From an uncultured Prochlorococcus sp. (GTDB lineage Bacteria > Cyanobacteriota > Cyanobacteriia > PCC-6307 > Cyanobiaceae), in the NCBI GenBank assembly GCA_902612005.1, contig CACMCA010000008.1, positions 1 through 60,743 of the forward strand: a stretch of DNA of 60,743 nucleotides. Direction: 5' to 3'. The notes beneath the pieces are model-generated. The model had not been told where the DNA came from, ran no database searches, and saw only the letters and a program-made list of their open reading frames with translations. The translations under genes and the position numbers were made by a program. Of the stretch, positions 38,033-46,054 are shown one piece after another. Every line of letters begins with the position of its first letter. Positions within the stretch are counted from its first letter, which is position 1.

Positions 38033-38046
38033 GTTACGACTGATAC
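38033..38046 (+). promoter_or_regulatory. NtcA-type site upstream of urtA
   Basis: The sequence GTTACGACTGATAC fits the NtcA consensus GTA-N8-TAC with one change (T for A). It lies about 90 bases before the urtA start. A -10-like TAATAA follows at 38066-38071, the usual spacing (site centre to about -41.5) for a class II NtcA-activated promoter. NtcA and 2-oxoglutarate control of urea uptake under nitrogen limitation is established in related strains; binding here is inferred. Confidence 0.72.
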
Positions 38047-38065
38047 AAAACTAATCCTCACTCGT

Positions 38066-38071
38066 TAATAA
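38066..38071 (+). promoter_or_regulatory. Probable -10 element of the urtA promoter
   Basis: TAATAA lies 20 bases after the right half-site of the NtcA box. With a start near 38078 this leaves a leader of about 45 bases before the urtA ATG. No good -35 element is seen, as expected for an NtcA-activated promoter. Confidence 0.55.
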
Positions 38072-38122
38072 CTTTTACTTTATCCCCCTAATGAGGGTCA
38101 ATTTCCTAATTTATCCTAATTC

Positions 38123-39400
38123 ATGAGAATTTCAAGGCGTATTATGGCAGGATTAGCTACTGCCTCACTCGCGGTCACAGCAACTTCATGCGGTGGAGGT
38201 GGAACCTCCGAAAGTTTCGATGACACGGTAACCGTTGGTATTTTGCATTCATTATCAGGAACAATGGCGATTTCTGAATCAACTCTTGTTGATACTGAAA
38301 AAATGGCTATTGAAGAGATAAATGCTGCTGGTGGTGTAAAAGTTGGCGGCAAAAGCTACAAAATAGAGTACATAGTTGAAGATGGTGCATCTGACTGGCC
38401 AACTTTTGCTGAAAAATCTAAGAAACTTATAGACCAAGACGGAGTTCCTGTCGTATTTGGCGGTTGGACATCTGCAAGTAGAAAGGCAATGCTACCTGTC
38501 TACGAATCAAAAGATGCTTTCCTTTACTATCCAATTCAATATGAAGCTCAAGAATGTTCTAACAACATTTTCTATACAGGAGCTACACCAAACCAACAGT
38601 CAGAACCTGCAACAGATTTCATGTATAAGCGTTCTCCAGCAGCTGGTGGAGATTTCTTCCTTGTAGGATCAGATTATGTTTTCCCAAGAACTTCTAATAC
38701 AATTACAAAAGCTCAAGTAGCTCAGTTAGGAGGTAAAGTTGTAGGTGAAGATTACCTGCCATTAGGAAATACCGAAGTTGCTCCAATTATCTCAAAAATC
38801 AAGAAGGCACTTCCTGAGGGTGGAATAATCATTAATACACTTAATGGTGACCAAAACGTTGCTTTCTTCAAACAGATTCAAGACGCAGGTATCACTCCTT
38901 CAAGTGGCTACTACGTAATGAACTATTCAATTGCTGAAGAAGAGATTAGTACAATCGGACCTGAGTTCCTTGAAGGTCACTACGGAGCTTGGAACTATAT
39001 GATGTCAATTGATACTCCTGCATCTAAGAAATTTGCTGCAAGTTTCAAGAAAAGATGGGGAGCAGATCGTGTTGTAGCTGATCCTCAAGAATCAGCTTAT
39101 AACATGGTTTACTTATGGAAACAGGCAGTAGAAGATGCTGGAACATTTGACGACAACGCAGTAAGGGAAGCCCTAGTTGGACAAAAATTTGATGCTCCTC
39201 AAGGTCCTGTTGAAGTTATGCCTAATCACCACTTATCTCAAACAGTAAGAATTGGAGAAATTAATGCAGAGGGTGGATTTACAATTCTTGAAGAGACAGG
39301 AGTTGTTCTTCCTCAAGCATGGAACCAGAAGCATCCAAGTTCAAAAGGATTTGCATGCGACTGGACAGATCCTTCAAAAGGAGAAAAGTATAAGCTTTAA
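38123..39400 (+). CDS. urtA: Urea ABC transporter, substrate-binding lipoprotein UrtA
   Basis: UrtA captures urea outside the membrane for the UrtBCDE transporter. The 425-residue product has a lipoprotein signal (MRISRRIMAGLATASLAVTATSC, lipobox ending at Cys23). A type-1 periplasmic fold follows: VTVGILHSLSGTMAISE, EINAAGGVKVGGKSYKIEYIVEDGASDW, VPVVFGGWTSASRKAMLPV, and YYPIQYEAQECSNNIFYTGATPNQQ, which mark the urea/short-amide-binding family. Base composition is less AT-rich than neighbours, with more C-ending codons, in line with high expression. Confidence 0.97.
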   Translation: MRISRRIMAGLATASLAVTATSCGGGGTSESFDDTVTVGILHSLSGTMAISESTLVDTEKMAIEEINAAGGVKVGGKSYKIEYIVEDGASDWPTFAEKSKKLIDQDGVPVVFGGWTSASRKAMLPVYESKDAFLYYPIQYEAQECSNNIFYTGATPNQQSEPATDFMYKRSPAAGGDFFLVGSDYVFPRTSNTITKAQVAQLGGKVVGEDYLPLGNTEVAPIISKIKKALPEGGIIINTLNGDQNVAFFKQIQDAGITPSSGYYVMNYSIAEEEISTIGPEFLEGHYGAWNYMMSIDTPASKKFAASFKKRWGADRVVADPQESAYNMVYLWKQAVEDAGTFDDNAVREALVGQKFDAPQGPVEVMPNHHLSQTVRIGEINAEGGFTILEETGVVLPQAWNQKHPSSKGFACDWTDPSKGEKYKL

Positions 39401-39425
39401 TTTAATTAAAACTTATACTAAAAAT

Positions 39426-39455
39426 AAAAGGAGGTTAACACCTCCTTTTTATTTT
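39426..39455 (+). terminator. Intrinsic terminator between urtA and urtB
   Basis: A perfect 10-base-pair stem, AAAAGGAGGT (39426-39435) with ACCTCCTTTT (39440-39449), encloses the loop TAAC and is followed by a T-rich tract. It lies 25 bases after the urtA stop and 30 bases before urtB. It can end most transcripts after urtA while some read on into urtBCDE, which explains the excess of binding protein over permease. Confidence 0.85.
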
Positions 39456-39485
39456 ATATAATCAAATTTTTCTTTATTTTTTAAA

Positions 39486-40640
39486 TTGGAGTTACTTCTC
39501 GATAGTCTTTTTAATGGTGTTGCAATCGGATCTGTATTACTTGTTGCTGCATTGGGTTTAGCAATTGTTTTTGGCCTCATGGGTGTAATTAACCTTGCCC
39601 ATGGAGAACTTATGATGCTTGGGGCTTACACAACATACGTTACACAATTAATTTTCAAATTACCTATATTAAAATCCTTCTACAATTCATACATAATAGT
39701 TTCAATTTTCCTCGCTTTTATTGTAAGTGGCGTAGTAGGCATTCTGCTAGAAAAAACTATAATAAGAAAGCTTTATGGAAGTCCACTAGAAACGCTTCTC
39801 GCTACATGGGGAGTAAGCTTAATTCTTCAACAATTTGTCAGAAGTGTACCTTTAGCTTATGGGACTGGTCTCGTTATAAGTCTGATAATTGGTTTATTAT
39901 TACCAACAACGTTTCCTTCAAAAATAAAAGAATCTATAAATTTCAAATATTTTAAATTTAGTTCTTGGATCATTGCTGCTTTAACTGGAGTCCTAACAGG
40001 TAACATAATCTCATCCTCTGTCAGCAAACTTAGTAGAGCGAGTGCGCGTAATGTTGATGTAACTGCCCCCTCATGGATGAGAGGTCAAGTAGAAATTATT
40101 GGCACTGCATTTCCTAAAACAAGATTAATGATAATAGTCATTACTGTAATCTCTGTAATAGCAATAACATTATTTCTTAATCAAAGTGCATGGGGGATGC
40201 GCATAAGAGCAGTTACTCAGAACCGACAAATGAGCGATTGCCTTGGTATATCTACTGAAAAAGTAGATATTATTACTTTTGGGATAGGCTCTGGATTAGC
40301 AGGAGTCGCAGGCGTAGCAGTATCACTTTTAGGTTCTGTAGGACCAAATGTTGGAGGAAACTATATAGTGGGTTGTTTTATGGTTGTAGTGCTTGGAGGA
40401 GTAGGAAATTTATTAGGAACAGTGCTTGCTTCATTTGGAATAGGAATAATGACAGATTTAATTGGCGCTGGAAGACTCTTATCAATATGGCCAGATATGC
40501 CTTTACCTCTATCAAACACAATCAACTTTTTTGCGACAACAAGTATGGCAAGGGTAATGATTTTTGCATTAATTGTTATATTCTTGCAATTTAAACCTAC
40601 AGGTTTATTTCCTCAAAAAGGAAGGATGGTTGAAAACTAA
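39486..40640 (+). CDS. urtB: Urea ABC transporter permease UrtB
   Basis: UrtB is one of two membrane subunits of the urea importer. The 384-residue product starts at a TTG (39486-39488; ELLLDSLFNGVAIGSVLLV). It has LGLAIVFGLMGVINLAHGELMMLGAY, characteristic of LivH-type permeases, and EMLLATWGVSLILQQ-like sequence (ETLLATWGVSLILQQF), ending VIFLQFKPTGLFPQKGRMVE. The family also includes branched-chain amino acid permeases, but the linked urtA and urease genes assign it to urea. Stop and next start overlap as TAATG. Confidence 0.95.
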   Translation: MELLLDSLFNGVAIGSVLLVAALGLAIVFGLMGVINLAHGELMMLGAYTTYVTQLIFKLPILKSFYNSYIIVSIFLAFIVSGVVGILLEKTIIRKLYGSPLETLLATWGVSLILQQFVRSVPLAYGTGLVISLIIGLLLPTTFPSKIKESINFKYFKFSSWIIAALTGVLTGNIISSSVSKLSRASARNVDVTAPSWMRGQVEIIGTAFPKTRLMIIVITVISVIAITLFLNQSAWGMRIRAVTQNRQMSDCLGISTEKVDIITFGIGSGLAGVAGVAVSLLGSVGPNVGGNYIVGCFMVVVLGGVGNLLGTVLASFGIGIMTDLIGAGRLLSIWPDMPLPLSNTINFFATTSMARVMIFALIVIFLQFKPTGLFPQKGRMVEN

Positions 40641-41764
40641 TGCCCTTAAGTAAAATTAAATTTGATAAAAAAATAGTATTATCACTTTGGATAATATTAA
40701 TAGCCTTAATTATTGCAGCACCAACTCTTCTCCCTGTATTTAGACTAAATCTTCTAGGAAGATACTTATCCTTGTCCATAGTTGCTCTTGGAGTTGATCT
40801 TATTTGGGGATATACAGGTTTACTAAGTCTTGGACAAGGTATATTTTTTGCACTAGGTGGCTATTGTGCTGCAATGTATTTGCAAATAACTAGTTCCTCT
40901 GAATTTCCAAATAATATTCCTGAATTTTTTGCTTTATATGGTGTAGAAAAATTACCTTTTTTCTGGGAACCGTTTAGATCGCCAGTTTTCACCTTCTTCG
41001 CTATCTGGATAATTCCAGCATTAGTTGCTGGTCTAATTGGATTTCTTGTTTTTAGAAATAGAATAAAAGGGGTATATTTTTCTATACTTACGCAGGCTTC
41101 TCTTCTTGTATTCTTTAACTTCTTTAATGGACAACAAAAACTAATAAATGGAACAAATGGATTAAAAACAGATGTAACACAACTATTTGGTCAAATGGTT
41201 GGGTCTGAATCAATGCAAAGACTCTTCTTCTGGGTAACTGCATTCCTAGTAATAGCAGCATGGTTTTTCGCAAAGTGGGTAGTTAAAGGCAGATTTGGCA
41301 ATATTCTTATAGGAATTCGAGATGATGAACCAAGAGTTAGGTTTACAGGATACAATCCAGTTATATTCAAGACGATAATATTTTCTATTGCTGGGGGTCT
41401 CGCTGGAATTTCGGGAGCTTTATATACTGTTCAGTCTGGAATAGTATCACCTCAATTTATGACAGTTCCCTTTTCTATAGAAATGGTTATATGGGTCGCA
41501 GTTGGAGGAAGAGGAACTTTATTGGGAGCGATACTAGGAGCAGTTTTCATCAATTATGCAAAAAGTCTCGTAAGTGAAGCTTTACCTGCTAGCTGGATGT
41601 TTATTCAAGGAGGATTATTTATCTTAGTTGTAACAGCTTTACCAGAAGGAGTTTTAGGATGGATACAAGGAAATGGTCCTAGGAATCTTCTTCAAAGATT
41701 TGGTTTAAAAAGAAAGATTGAAACCTATCCAAGCTTAGAAATTAATAATAAGGAGCAAAAATAA
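40640..41764 (+). CDS. urtC: Urea ABC transporter permease UrtC
   Basis: UrtC is the second membrane subunit, of LivM type. The 374-residue product has GRYLSLSIVALGVDLIWGYTGLLSLGQGIFFALGGYCAAMYL near residues 35-78 and GRFGNILIGIRDDEPRVRFTGYNPVIFK, both family hallmarks, with about ten helices. It overlaps urtB and urtD by one base at each end (TAATG), so translation of urtBCD is probably coupled. Confidence 0.95.
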   Translation: MPLSKIKFDKKIVLSLWIILIALIIAAPTLLPVFRLNLLGRYLSLSIVALGVDLIWGYTGLLSLGQGIFFALGGYCAAMYLQITSSSEFPNNIPEFFALYGVEKLPFFWEPFRSPVFTFFAIWIIPALVAGLIGFLVFRNRIKGVYFSILTQASLLVFFNFFNGQQKLINGTNGLKTDVTQLFGQMVGSESMQRLFFWVTAFLVIAAWFFAKWVVKGRFGNILIGIRDDEPRVRFTGYNPVIFKTIIFSIAGGLAGISGALYTVQSGIVSPQFMTVPFSIEMVIWVAVGGRGTLLGAILGAVFINYAKSLVSEALPASWMFIQGGLFILVVTALPEGVLGWIQGNGPRNLLQRFGLKRKIETYPSLEINNKEQK

Positions 41765-42513
41765 TGAATAATAAAGATCTTCTAAATTTAATAGATATTA
41801 CTGTTAGTTTTGAGGGTTTTTTAGCTCTTAACGAACTTAATTTAAATTTAAAGAAAGGAGAATTAAGAGCTGTAATAGGACCCAATGGCGCAGGTAAAAC
41901 AACTTTTCTTGATGTGATAACTGGGAAGGTTAAACCAACAAAAGGGGAAGTACTTTTTAAAGGAAAATCATTAGTAGGAAGAAAGGAACATAAAATTGCC
42001 AGACTTGGAGTTGGAAGAAAATTCCAAAGTCCAAGAATATTTGAAAATCTAACAGTTAAAGAAAATCTTGAAATATCAGTAACAACTCCTAAAAGTCCCT
42101 TAAACCTTATAAATAAAAATATTATGGATGACCAGATTAATGAGATTGAACATCTTATGAAAATTGTTAATTTAACTCAAAAAGTTGATTCAAAAGCTGG
42201 ATCCTTATCACATGGCCAAAAACAATGGCTCGAGATAGCCATGTTAGTAGGACAGAAGCCAGATTTAATGTTAGTAGATGAACCTGTTGCAGGTTTAACT
42301 GATGAAGAAACTGATCTTACAGCTGATTTATTAAAATCTTTATCAGGAGAAAATACCGTAGTGGTAATAGATCACGATATGGAGTTTATAAGAAGACTTG
42401 ATAGTAATGTATCAGTATTAAATCAAGGCACAGTATTATGTGAAGGGACAATGGAAAGTATACAAAAGGACCAAAAAGTTATTGACGTTTATCTAGGAAG
42501 ACCTGAGGATTAG
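41764..42513 (+). CDS. urtD: Urea ABC transporter ATP-binding protein UrtD
   Basis: UrtD is one of two ATPase subunits (LivG type). The 249-residue product shows Walker A GPNGAGKTTFLDVITG, the signature LSHGQKQWLEIAMLV (S-H-G-Q variant, usual in UrtD), Walker B LMLVDEPVAGLTDEE, and the switch His in VVVIDHDMEFI. It follows urtC with a one-base overlap and is two bases from urtE. Confidence 0.96.
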   Translation: MNNKDLLNLIDITVSFEGFLALNELNLNLKKGELRAVIGPNGAGKTTFLDVITGKVKPTKGEVLFKGKSLVGRKEHKIARLGVGRKFQSPRIFENLTVKENLEISVTTPKSPLNLINKNIMDDQINEIEHLMKIVNLTQKVDSKAGSLSHGQKQWLEIAMLVGQKPDLMLVDEPVAGLTDEETDLTADLLKSLSGENTVVVIDHDMEFIRRLDSNVSVLNQGTVLCEGTMESIQKDQKVIDVYLGRPED

Positions 42514-42515
42514 AT

Positions 42516-43226
42516 ATGGAAAATTTACTGGAAATTAAATCATTAAATACATATTATGGCGAGAGTCATATTCTCAGAGATGTAGATTTAAATGTTCAAT
42601 CAGGTGAAATGGTTTGTTTGATTGGAAGAAACGGAGTTGGCAAAACAACCTTATTGAAATCACTTATTGGTTTATTAAAACAAAAAAAAGGCGATATTTA
42701 TTTAATTGGCGAAAATATCAATAGAAAAGCACCTCATCAGAGGGCTAGGAAAGGAATGGCTTACGTTCCTCAGGGGAGAGAAATTATTCCATATCTATCA
42801 GTTGAAGAGAATCTTATGTTAGGAATGGAGTCTCTACCAGGTGGATTATCTAAGAACAAGAAAATAGATCCATTTATTTATGATCTCTTCCCAATCCTAA
42901 AAGATTTTCTTCAAAGGAAAGGAGGAGATCTTAGTGGAGGCCAACAACAGCAGTTAGCGATTGCAAGAGCATTGCTGGGTAAACCTCAACTTCTATTGCT
43001 GGACGAACCAACGGAAGGTATTCAGCCGAATATAGTTTTAGACATTGAAAATGCAATTAACCAGATAATTAGAGATACAGGAATTGGTGTTTTATTAGTT
43101 GAACAACACTTGCATTTTGTAAGACAAGCCAATAGATATTATGCGATGCAACGCGGAGGTATTGTTGCTAGCGGAAATACTAGTGAGTTGAGTCAAGCAG
43201 TAATAGATAAGTTCTTAAGTGTTTAA
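42516..43226 (+). CDS. urtE: Urea ABC transporter ATP-binding protein UrtE
   Basis: UrtE is the second ATPase subunit (LivF type). The 236-residue product has Walker A GRNGVGKTTLLKSLIG, the Q-loop region MAYVPQGREIIPYLSVEENLML, the signature LSGGQQQQLAIARALLG, Walker B LLLLDEPTEGIQPN and switch His in VLLVEQHLHFV. It ends the urtABCDE operon; the next gene is on the opposite strand. Confidence 0.96.
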   Translation: MENLLEIKSLNTYYGESHILRDVDLNVQSGEMVCLIGRNGVGKTTLLKSLIGLLKQKKGDIYLIGENINRKAPHQRARKGMAYVPQGREIIPYLSVEENLMLGMESLPGGLSKNKKIDPFIYDLFPILKDFLQRKGGDLSGGQQQQLAIARALLGKPQLLLLDEPTEGIQPNIVLDIENAINQIIRDTGIGVLLVEQHLHFVRQANRYYAMQRGGIVASGNTSELSQAVIDKFLSV

Positions 43227-43258
43227 ATAAATTATCTTATATTGCTAAAAACTTTTAT

Positions 43259-43438
43259 TCATTTTTCGCATCTTATAAGGTCTATACTATTTGGATGCTC
43301 ATTTATATACTTATTAAATTCCATTGCTAGTGTTCTAGCCTCGTAAGCGTCAAAAGCATAAAAACAATTTTCTAATCTTATATTTTGAAAATCACGGTAG
43401 TGCACTGTATATGGCTTCAGAATATTATTTTTGTTCAT
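43259..43438 (-). CDS. Small hypothetical protein (59 aa)
   Basis: An ATG at 43436-43438 opens a 59-codon frame: MNKNNILKPYTVHYRDFQNIRLENCFYAF, then DAYEARTLAMEFNKYINEHPNSIDLIRCEK. The strand-strand-helix-like order, with a 'DAYEAR' helix start, recalls small ferredoxin-like or DUF-type cyanobacterial proteins that handle amino acids along a helix, but I cannot name a family. It converges with urtE across a 32-base gap. Base usage is normal for the region and the protein looks folded, so I think it is real. Confidence 0.68.
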   Translation of the reverse strand: MNKNNILKPYTVHYRDFQNIRLENCFYAFDAYEARTLAMEFNKYINEHPNSIDLIRCEK

Positions 43439-43578
43439 TTTATTTTGCTAAAAAGCAATAATTTCATATCTCAACCATGCATATGTTCATAAATTTAAAG
43501 TACATCTTTTGTTGTTATCAAAACAAATCGACTTAAATTATGTATTCAAAGATACTTTATAGAGAAAAAATATTTATT

Positions 43579-43683
43579 CTATTTTTTTTTGGAATTTTTC
43601 TTTTGTCCTTCTATTAAGAAAACAAATTTCGATAAAATATAACCAAAAACTGGAACCCAAAACTTTTCATAAAAAAATTTCAT
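43579..43683 (-). CDS. Very small basic/hydrophobic protein (34 aa)
   Basis: An ATG at 43681-43683 opens a 34-codon frame: MKFFYEKFWVPVFGYILSKFVFLIE followed by a basic tail (GQKKNSKKK). It could be a membrane-associated peptide with a positive cytoplasmic end. It lies six bases downstream of the next small frame on the same strand, which raises its plausibility. The family is unknown and such short frames can arise by chance in AT-rich DNA. Confidence 0.35.
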   Translation of the reverse strand: MKFFYEKFWVPVFGYILSKFVFLIEGQKKNSKKK

Positions 43684-43689
43684 AAAAAA

Positions 43690-43863
43690 TTAAGCTGCTA
43701 GAGACTCGTTATCTTCAATTTCAGTTTTATTTATAAGCTTCAAATCTAAAGAATAAAATAAATGTTGCATAAGTAGAAAATCAAGTTCCCCTTTTAAAAG
43801 ATTAACATCGGACGAAAGTAGATCGTCAACAAAATCATCAAAAGTATCTGAAAGAGGATTCAC
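43690..43863 (-). CDS. Small acidic hypothetical protein (57 aa)
   Basis: A GTG at 43861-43863 opens a 57-codon frame: NPLSDTFDDFVDDLLSSDVNLLKGELDFLLMQHLFYSLDLKLINKTEIEDNESLAA. It is strongly acidic, with amphipathic helices and no membrane segment. No ATG is available upstream in frame. Neighbouring small frames lie on the same strand. I do not recognise it; regular helix periodicity and low Lys/Asn noise suggest a real protein. Confidence 0.55.
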   Translation of the reverse strand: MNPLSDTFDDFVDDLLSSDVNLLKGELDFLLMQHLFYSLDLKLINKTEIEDNESLAA

Positions 43864-44262
43864 AATTTAAAATTTTTTGCCATTATCATCGCATTAACAA
43901 TAAAAGTCAACCAAATTAGAATATTAATTTTCAAATTTTTAAAAAATTAATGGATAAAGACTAAAAAATTTAAATAATAAATATAAACAAGCAAAATAAT
44001 AGATTTAATATCAAGCTCAGAGTCTTTGAATTAAATTTCATTTATCTTGCTTTTCTTAATTTTATATCTCCTAATTAGCATTATCAAAACGAAAATACAC
44101 ATACTTGCTAAAAAAAAATTTAAAGAAATCATCATCAAACCATTTAATTTATTTATAGCAGAACTATTGATGTGCCAATTAGAAAAGATTCACTTAGAAG
44201 TTTTTAGAATTAATAAATTGTTGTCGAATTCAAATCTGATATTTAAAGAAATAAATTTAAAA
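43864..44262. other. Stretch without a convincing gene
   Basis: About 400 bases, very AT-rich. The only long frame is a rightward TTG-started one of 76 codons (44047-44277), rich in Ile, Leu, Lys and Phe, with no ATG or ribosome-binding site; it overlaps the 3' end of the next leftward gene. I consider it more likely noise than a gene. I see no repeat, RNA structure or known operator here. Confidence 0.4.
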
Positions 44263-44577
44263 TTATTTTTTAATTAACTCGAAGTAACCATTTTTATTTA
44301 ATAAGTACTTATCAAACCAAAGGGTTAATAGATTGTCTAATCCTATTCCATTCATTTTATTAATTTGTGAAGTCTTATAGTCTGAAAGTGCAAGTAATAA
44401 ATAAGGAAAAATCATATCAGAAACCCCTTTTGGCAATTTTTCTAAAGGTACTCCATGAGCCCTATCCCATAAAATTTGCATATCCTGAGAGAACAAAGAA
44501 CTCCAATAACTAAAATTACAATATAACTTGTCTGGAGGGAGTAGATTGACTGATAAAACTGGGAAAGATGAATTCAT
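44263..44577 (-). CDS. Hypothetical protein (104 aa)
   Basis: The product starts MNSSFPVLSVNLLPPDKLYCNFSYWSSLFSQDMQILWDRAHGVPLEKLPKGVSDMIFPYLLLALSDYKTSQ and ends with a mixed polar/aromatic tail. It has a well-varied composition, including Trp and Pro, unlike random AT-rich frames, so it is likely real. There is no signal peptide or membrane helix. I cannot name a family. It lies 125 bases downstream of a ribbon-helix-helix-like gene on the same strand, in an accessory region. Confidence 0.68.
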   Translation of the reverse strand: MNSSFPVLSVNLLPPDKLYCNFSYWSSLFSQDMQILWDRAHGVPLEKLPKGVSDMIFPYLLLALSDYKTSQINKMNGIGLDNLLTLWFDKYLLNKNGYFELIKK

Positions 44578-44683
44578 AGGAATAATATTTTATGTATAAA
44601 TTGAATTTAGGTTTTGAGATGTTTCTAAATAATTTCTAAAATGCAAATATCCCATAAATACAAATTAAACTTAACGCACAGTA

Positions 44684-44701
44684 CAGCACTTAGCAACACT
44701 T
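44684..44701. repeat. Operator-like repeat element downstream of the RHH gene
   Basis: CAGCACTT (44684-44691) is followed by GCAACACTT (44693-44701), immediately at the 3' end of the ribbon-helix-helix gene. The same two units occur in front of that gene (45121-45146), where the second unit is inverted. Shared units at both ends suggest a binding site for the encoded regulator. Confidence 0.5.
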
Positions 44702-44702
44702 T

Positions 44703-45101
44703 TTAATTGTTGTATTTATCCATCATTTCCTGAAATTTAAGGAATGATAAAAACTTTTTATAAGTTTGCAAGTCAAAATTCTCTTGATTTGGTTCATTTG
44801 AATGAGTAGATTTTCTAGGATTGAGATAATTTCCTAATTTAGTATCAATTGGAGGTTTTGCATTGTTTATAAAATCACCAGAATTATCAGTTAAATTTTG
44901 GGAAAGATTATTATTAATAATATATGATTGAGTTACTTTACCATTTTTTTTATTAAATATTCCTCTTATAGAAAGTGCTTCCTCTACCAATATACTTATT
45001 ATTTTTGAATTACTTAAATTGTTCACTATACTTAAATCATCAATTATTCTCATAACATCTTCTCTAGGAATAAAACCAACTCTTTTTTTCTTAGTAGGCA
45101 T
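44703..45101 (-). CDS. Ribbon-helix-helix-like DNA-binding protein
   Basis: The 132-residue product starts MPTKKKRVGFIPREDVMRIIDDLSIVNNLSNSKIISILVEEALSIRG, a basic strand followed by two helices, as in CopG/Arc-type ribbon-helix-helix (RHH) domains (residues about 6-48). Residues 50-110 are polar, Asn/Ser/Pro-rich and probably disordered. The C-terminus has the helical FDLQTYKKFLSFLKFQEMMDKYNN. RHH proteins dimerise and often repress their own genes. Related repeat elements at both ends of the gene fit that. No toxin gene is obvious next door, so it is not clearly an antitoxin. Confidence 0.65.
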   Translation of the reverse strand: MPTKKKRVGFIPREDVMRIIDDLSIVNNLSNSKIISILVEEALSIRGIFNKKNGKVTQSYIINNNLSQNLTDNSGDFINNAKPPIDTKLGNYLNPRKSTHSNEPNQENFDLQTYKKFLSFLKFQEMMDKYNN

Positions 45102-45120
45102 TTAAAAATTTATTAAAGTT

Positions 45121-45146
45121 CAGCACTTGACTGTAATAAGTGTTGC
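45121..45146. repeat. Inverted repeat in the RHH-gene promoter region
   Basis: CAGCACTT (45121-45128) and AAGTGTTGC (45138-45146) form an imperfect inverted repeat (seven of eight bases pair) with a nine-base spacer. It lies 20 bases upstream of the RHH gene start and about 30 bases before the divergent small ORF at 45178, so one site could control both. Confidence 0.55.
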
Positions 45147-45177
45147 ACTATATTCATTATAAGTCAATTAAATACTA

Positions 45178-45327
45178 ATGATTTTACCAACAACCTTAAT
45201 GTTAGGAGCCCTTGGATATCTCTTCTACACATCAAAAAAAGAACTTTCACTAGATCACCATAACCCTACAGAGAACAAAAAAGAAAATGATGATTTATAT
45301 AAAGATTTGGAAGATCTATTTATATAA
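45178..45327 (+). CDS. Small membrane-anchored acidic protein (49 aa)
   Basis: An ATG at 45178-45180 opens a 49-codon frame: MILPTTLMLGALGYLFYTSKKEL (one N-terminal membrane helix), then an acidic tail with ENKKENDDLYKDLEDLFI. It is divergent from the RHH gene and shares the inverted repeat between them. Family unknown; helix-plus-acidic-tail structure and good spacing support it. Confidence 0.55.
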   Translation: MILPTTLMLGALGYLFYTSKKELSLDHHNPTENKKENDDLYKDLEDLFI

Positions 45328-45421
45328 AATTACTGCATATGTTTTTAAGAACTTTGTTTCTTAACTTAAAGATATACAAAACCTTAAAGATAATTAGAAT
45401 GTTTATAAAGATATAAAAAAA

Positions 45422-45718
45422 ATGACTGTCCACCAAGATTACGAAATAAAAATCAATCTTAATGAATTGATTGAGAAGAGAATTCCATGTTGTGATTTGC
45501 TTCATCCAAATCATTGTTTAACAGAAAAACAAGTCTCTGAAATTGCACATGACATTCGTATGGATTTAAATTTGCATGATCTTTATAAGCAAGTGGATCA
45601 ACACATTATGAATTATGTAAATGCAGCTGGTATTGATAACAAAGATCATTGGGTAGAGCCTCATCTTCCAGATTTGGAGAGAGATTTAAAAGAAGAAGTT
45701 GGAATAGAATTTGATTAA
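45422..45718 (+). CDS. Hypothetical acidic protein (98 aa)
   Basis: The product MTVHQDYEIKINLNELIEKRIPCCDLLHPNHCLTEKQVSEIAHDIRMDLNLHDLYKQVDQHIMNYVNAAGIDNKDHWVEPHLPDLERDLKEEVGIEFD is acidic, with a Cys-Cys-x5-His-Cys cluster (residues about 23-33) and several His that could bind a metal. (The sequence is given only in this description of parts: N-terminal MTVHQDYEIK, core IPCCDLLHPNHCLTEKQ, C-terminal LERDLKEEVGIEFD.) No membrane helix or signal peptide is seen. Family unknown. Confidence 0.65.
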   Translation: MTVHQDYEIKINLNELIEKRIPCCDLLHPNHCLTEKQVSEIAHDIRMDLNLHDLYKQVDQHIMNYVNAAGIDNKDHWVEPHLPDLERDLKEEVGIEFD

Positions 45719-45739
45719 TCTTTTTTTCTTATAAAAAAA

Positions 45740-45883
45740 TTAATATATATATTTTTTTTCTAAATCATCTATTAATTTATAAATACTTTTAGCTGATCTC
45801 TTTCTTTTTTTTAAGATTGCATAAACTATAAAACCAATCAAAACTGCAAAAACATGTGTGATAATAATAATGTCATGATTCAT
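45740..45883 (-). CDS. Small membrane protein (47 aa), unknown
   Basis: An ATG at 45881-45883 (or two codons upstream at 45889) opens a 47-codon frame. It has an N-terminal hydrophobic helix (IIIITHVFAVLIGFIVYAIL) and a highly basic then acidic tail (KKRKRSAKSIYKLIDDLEKKYIY). The positive-inside signature is clear. Family unknown. It converges with the gene before it, leaving a 21-base gap. Confidence 0.55.
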   Translation of the reverse strand: MNHDIIIITHVFAVLIGFIVYAILKKRKRSAKSIYKLIDDLEKKYIY

Positions 45884-46054
45884 AACCATCAAATAGAAGT
45901 ATATTATCTAAATTATTAAAAAGTCTGAATCGATAAAATAGGTACTTTATACAAATATATTTCACTATAAACAATTAAGATTTTTTATTAAGGAGTGAAA
46001 GAATTAAAATTTTTTGTAAATTATGAAGATATAAATTTTAATTCAATAAAAATA

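Noticed and set aside
38084..38097. Small hairpin in the urtA leader (CCCT/AGGG)
   Set aside because: A four-base stem with a four-base loop and no alternative structure seen; not enough for a riboswitch or attenuator call.
44047..44277. Rightward TTG-started 76-codon frame
   Set aside because: Ile/Leu/Lys/Phe-rich composition typical of AT noise, no ribosome-binding site, and it overlaps the 3' end of a better leftward gene.
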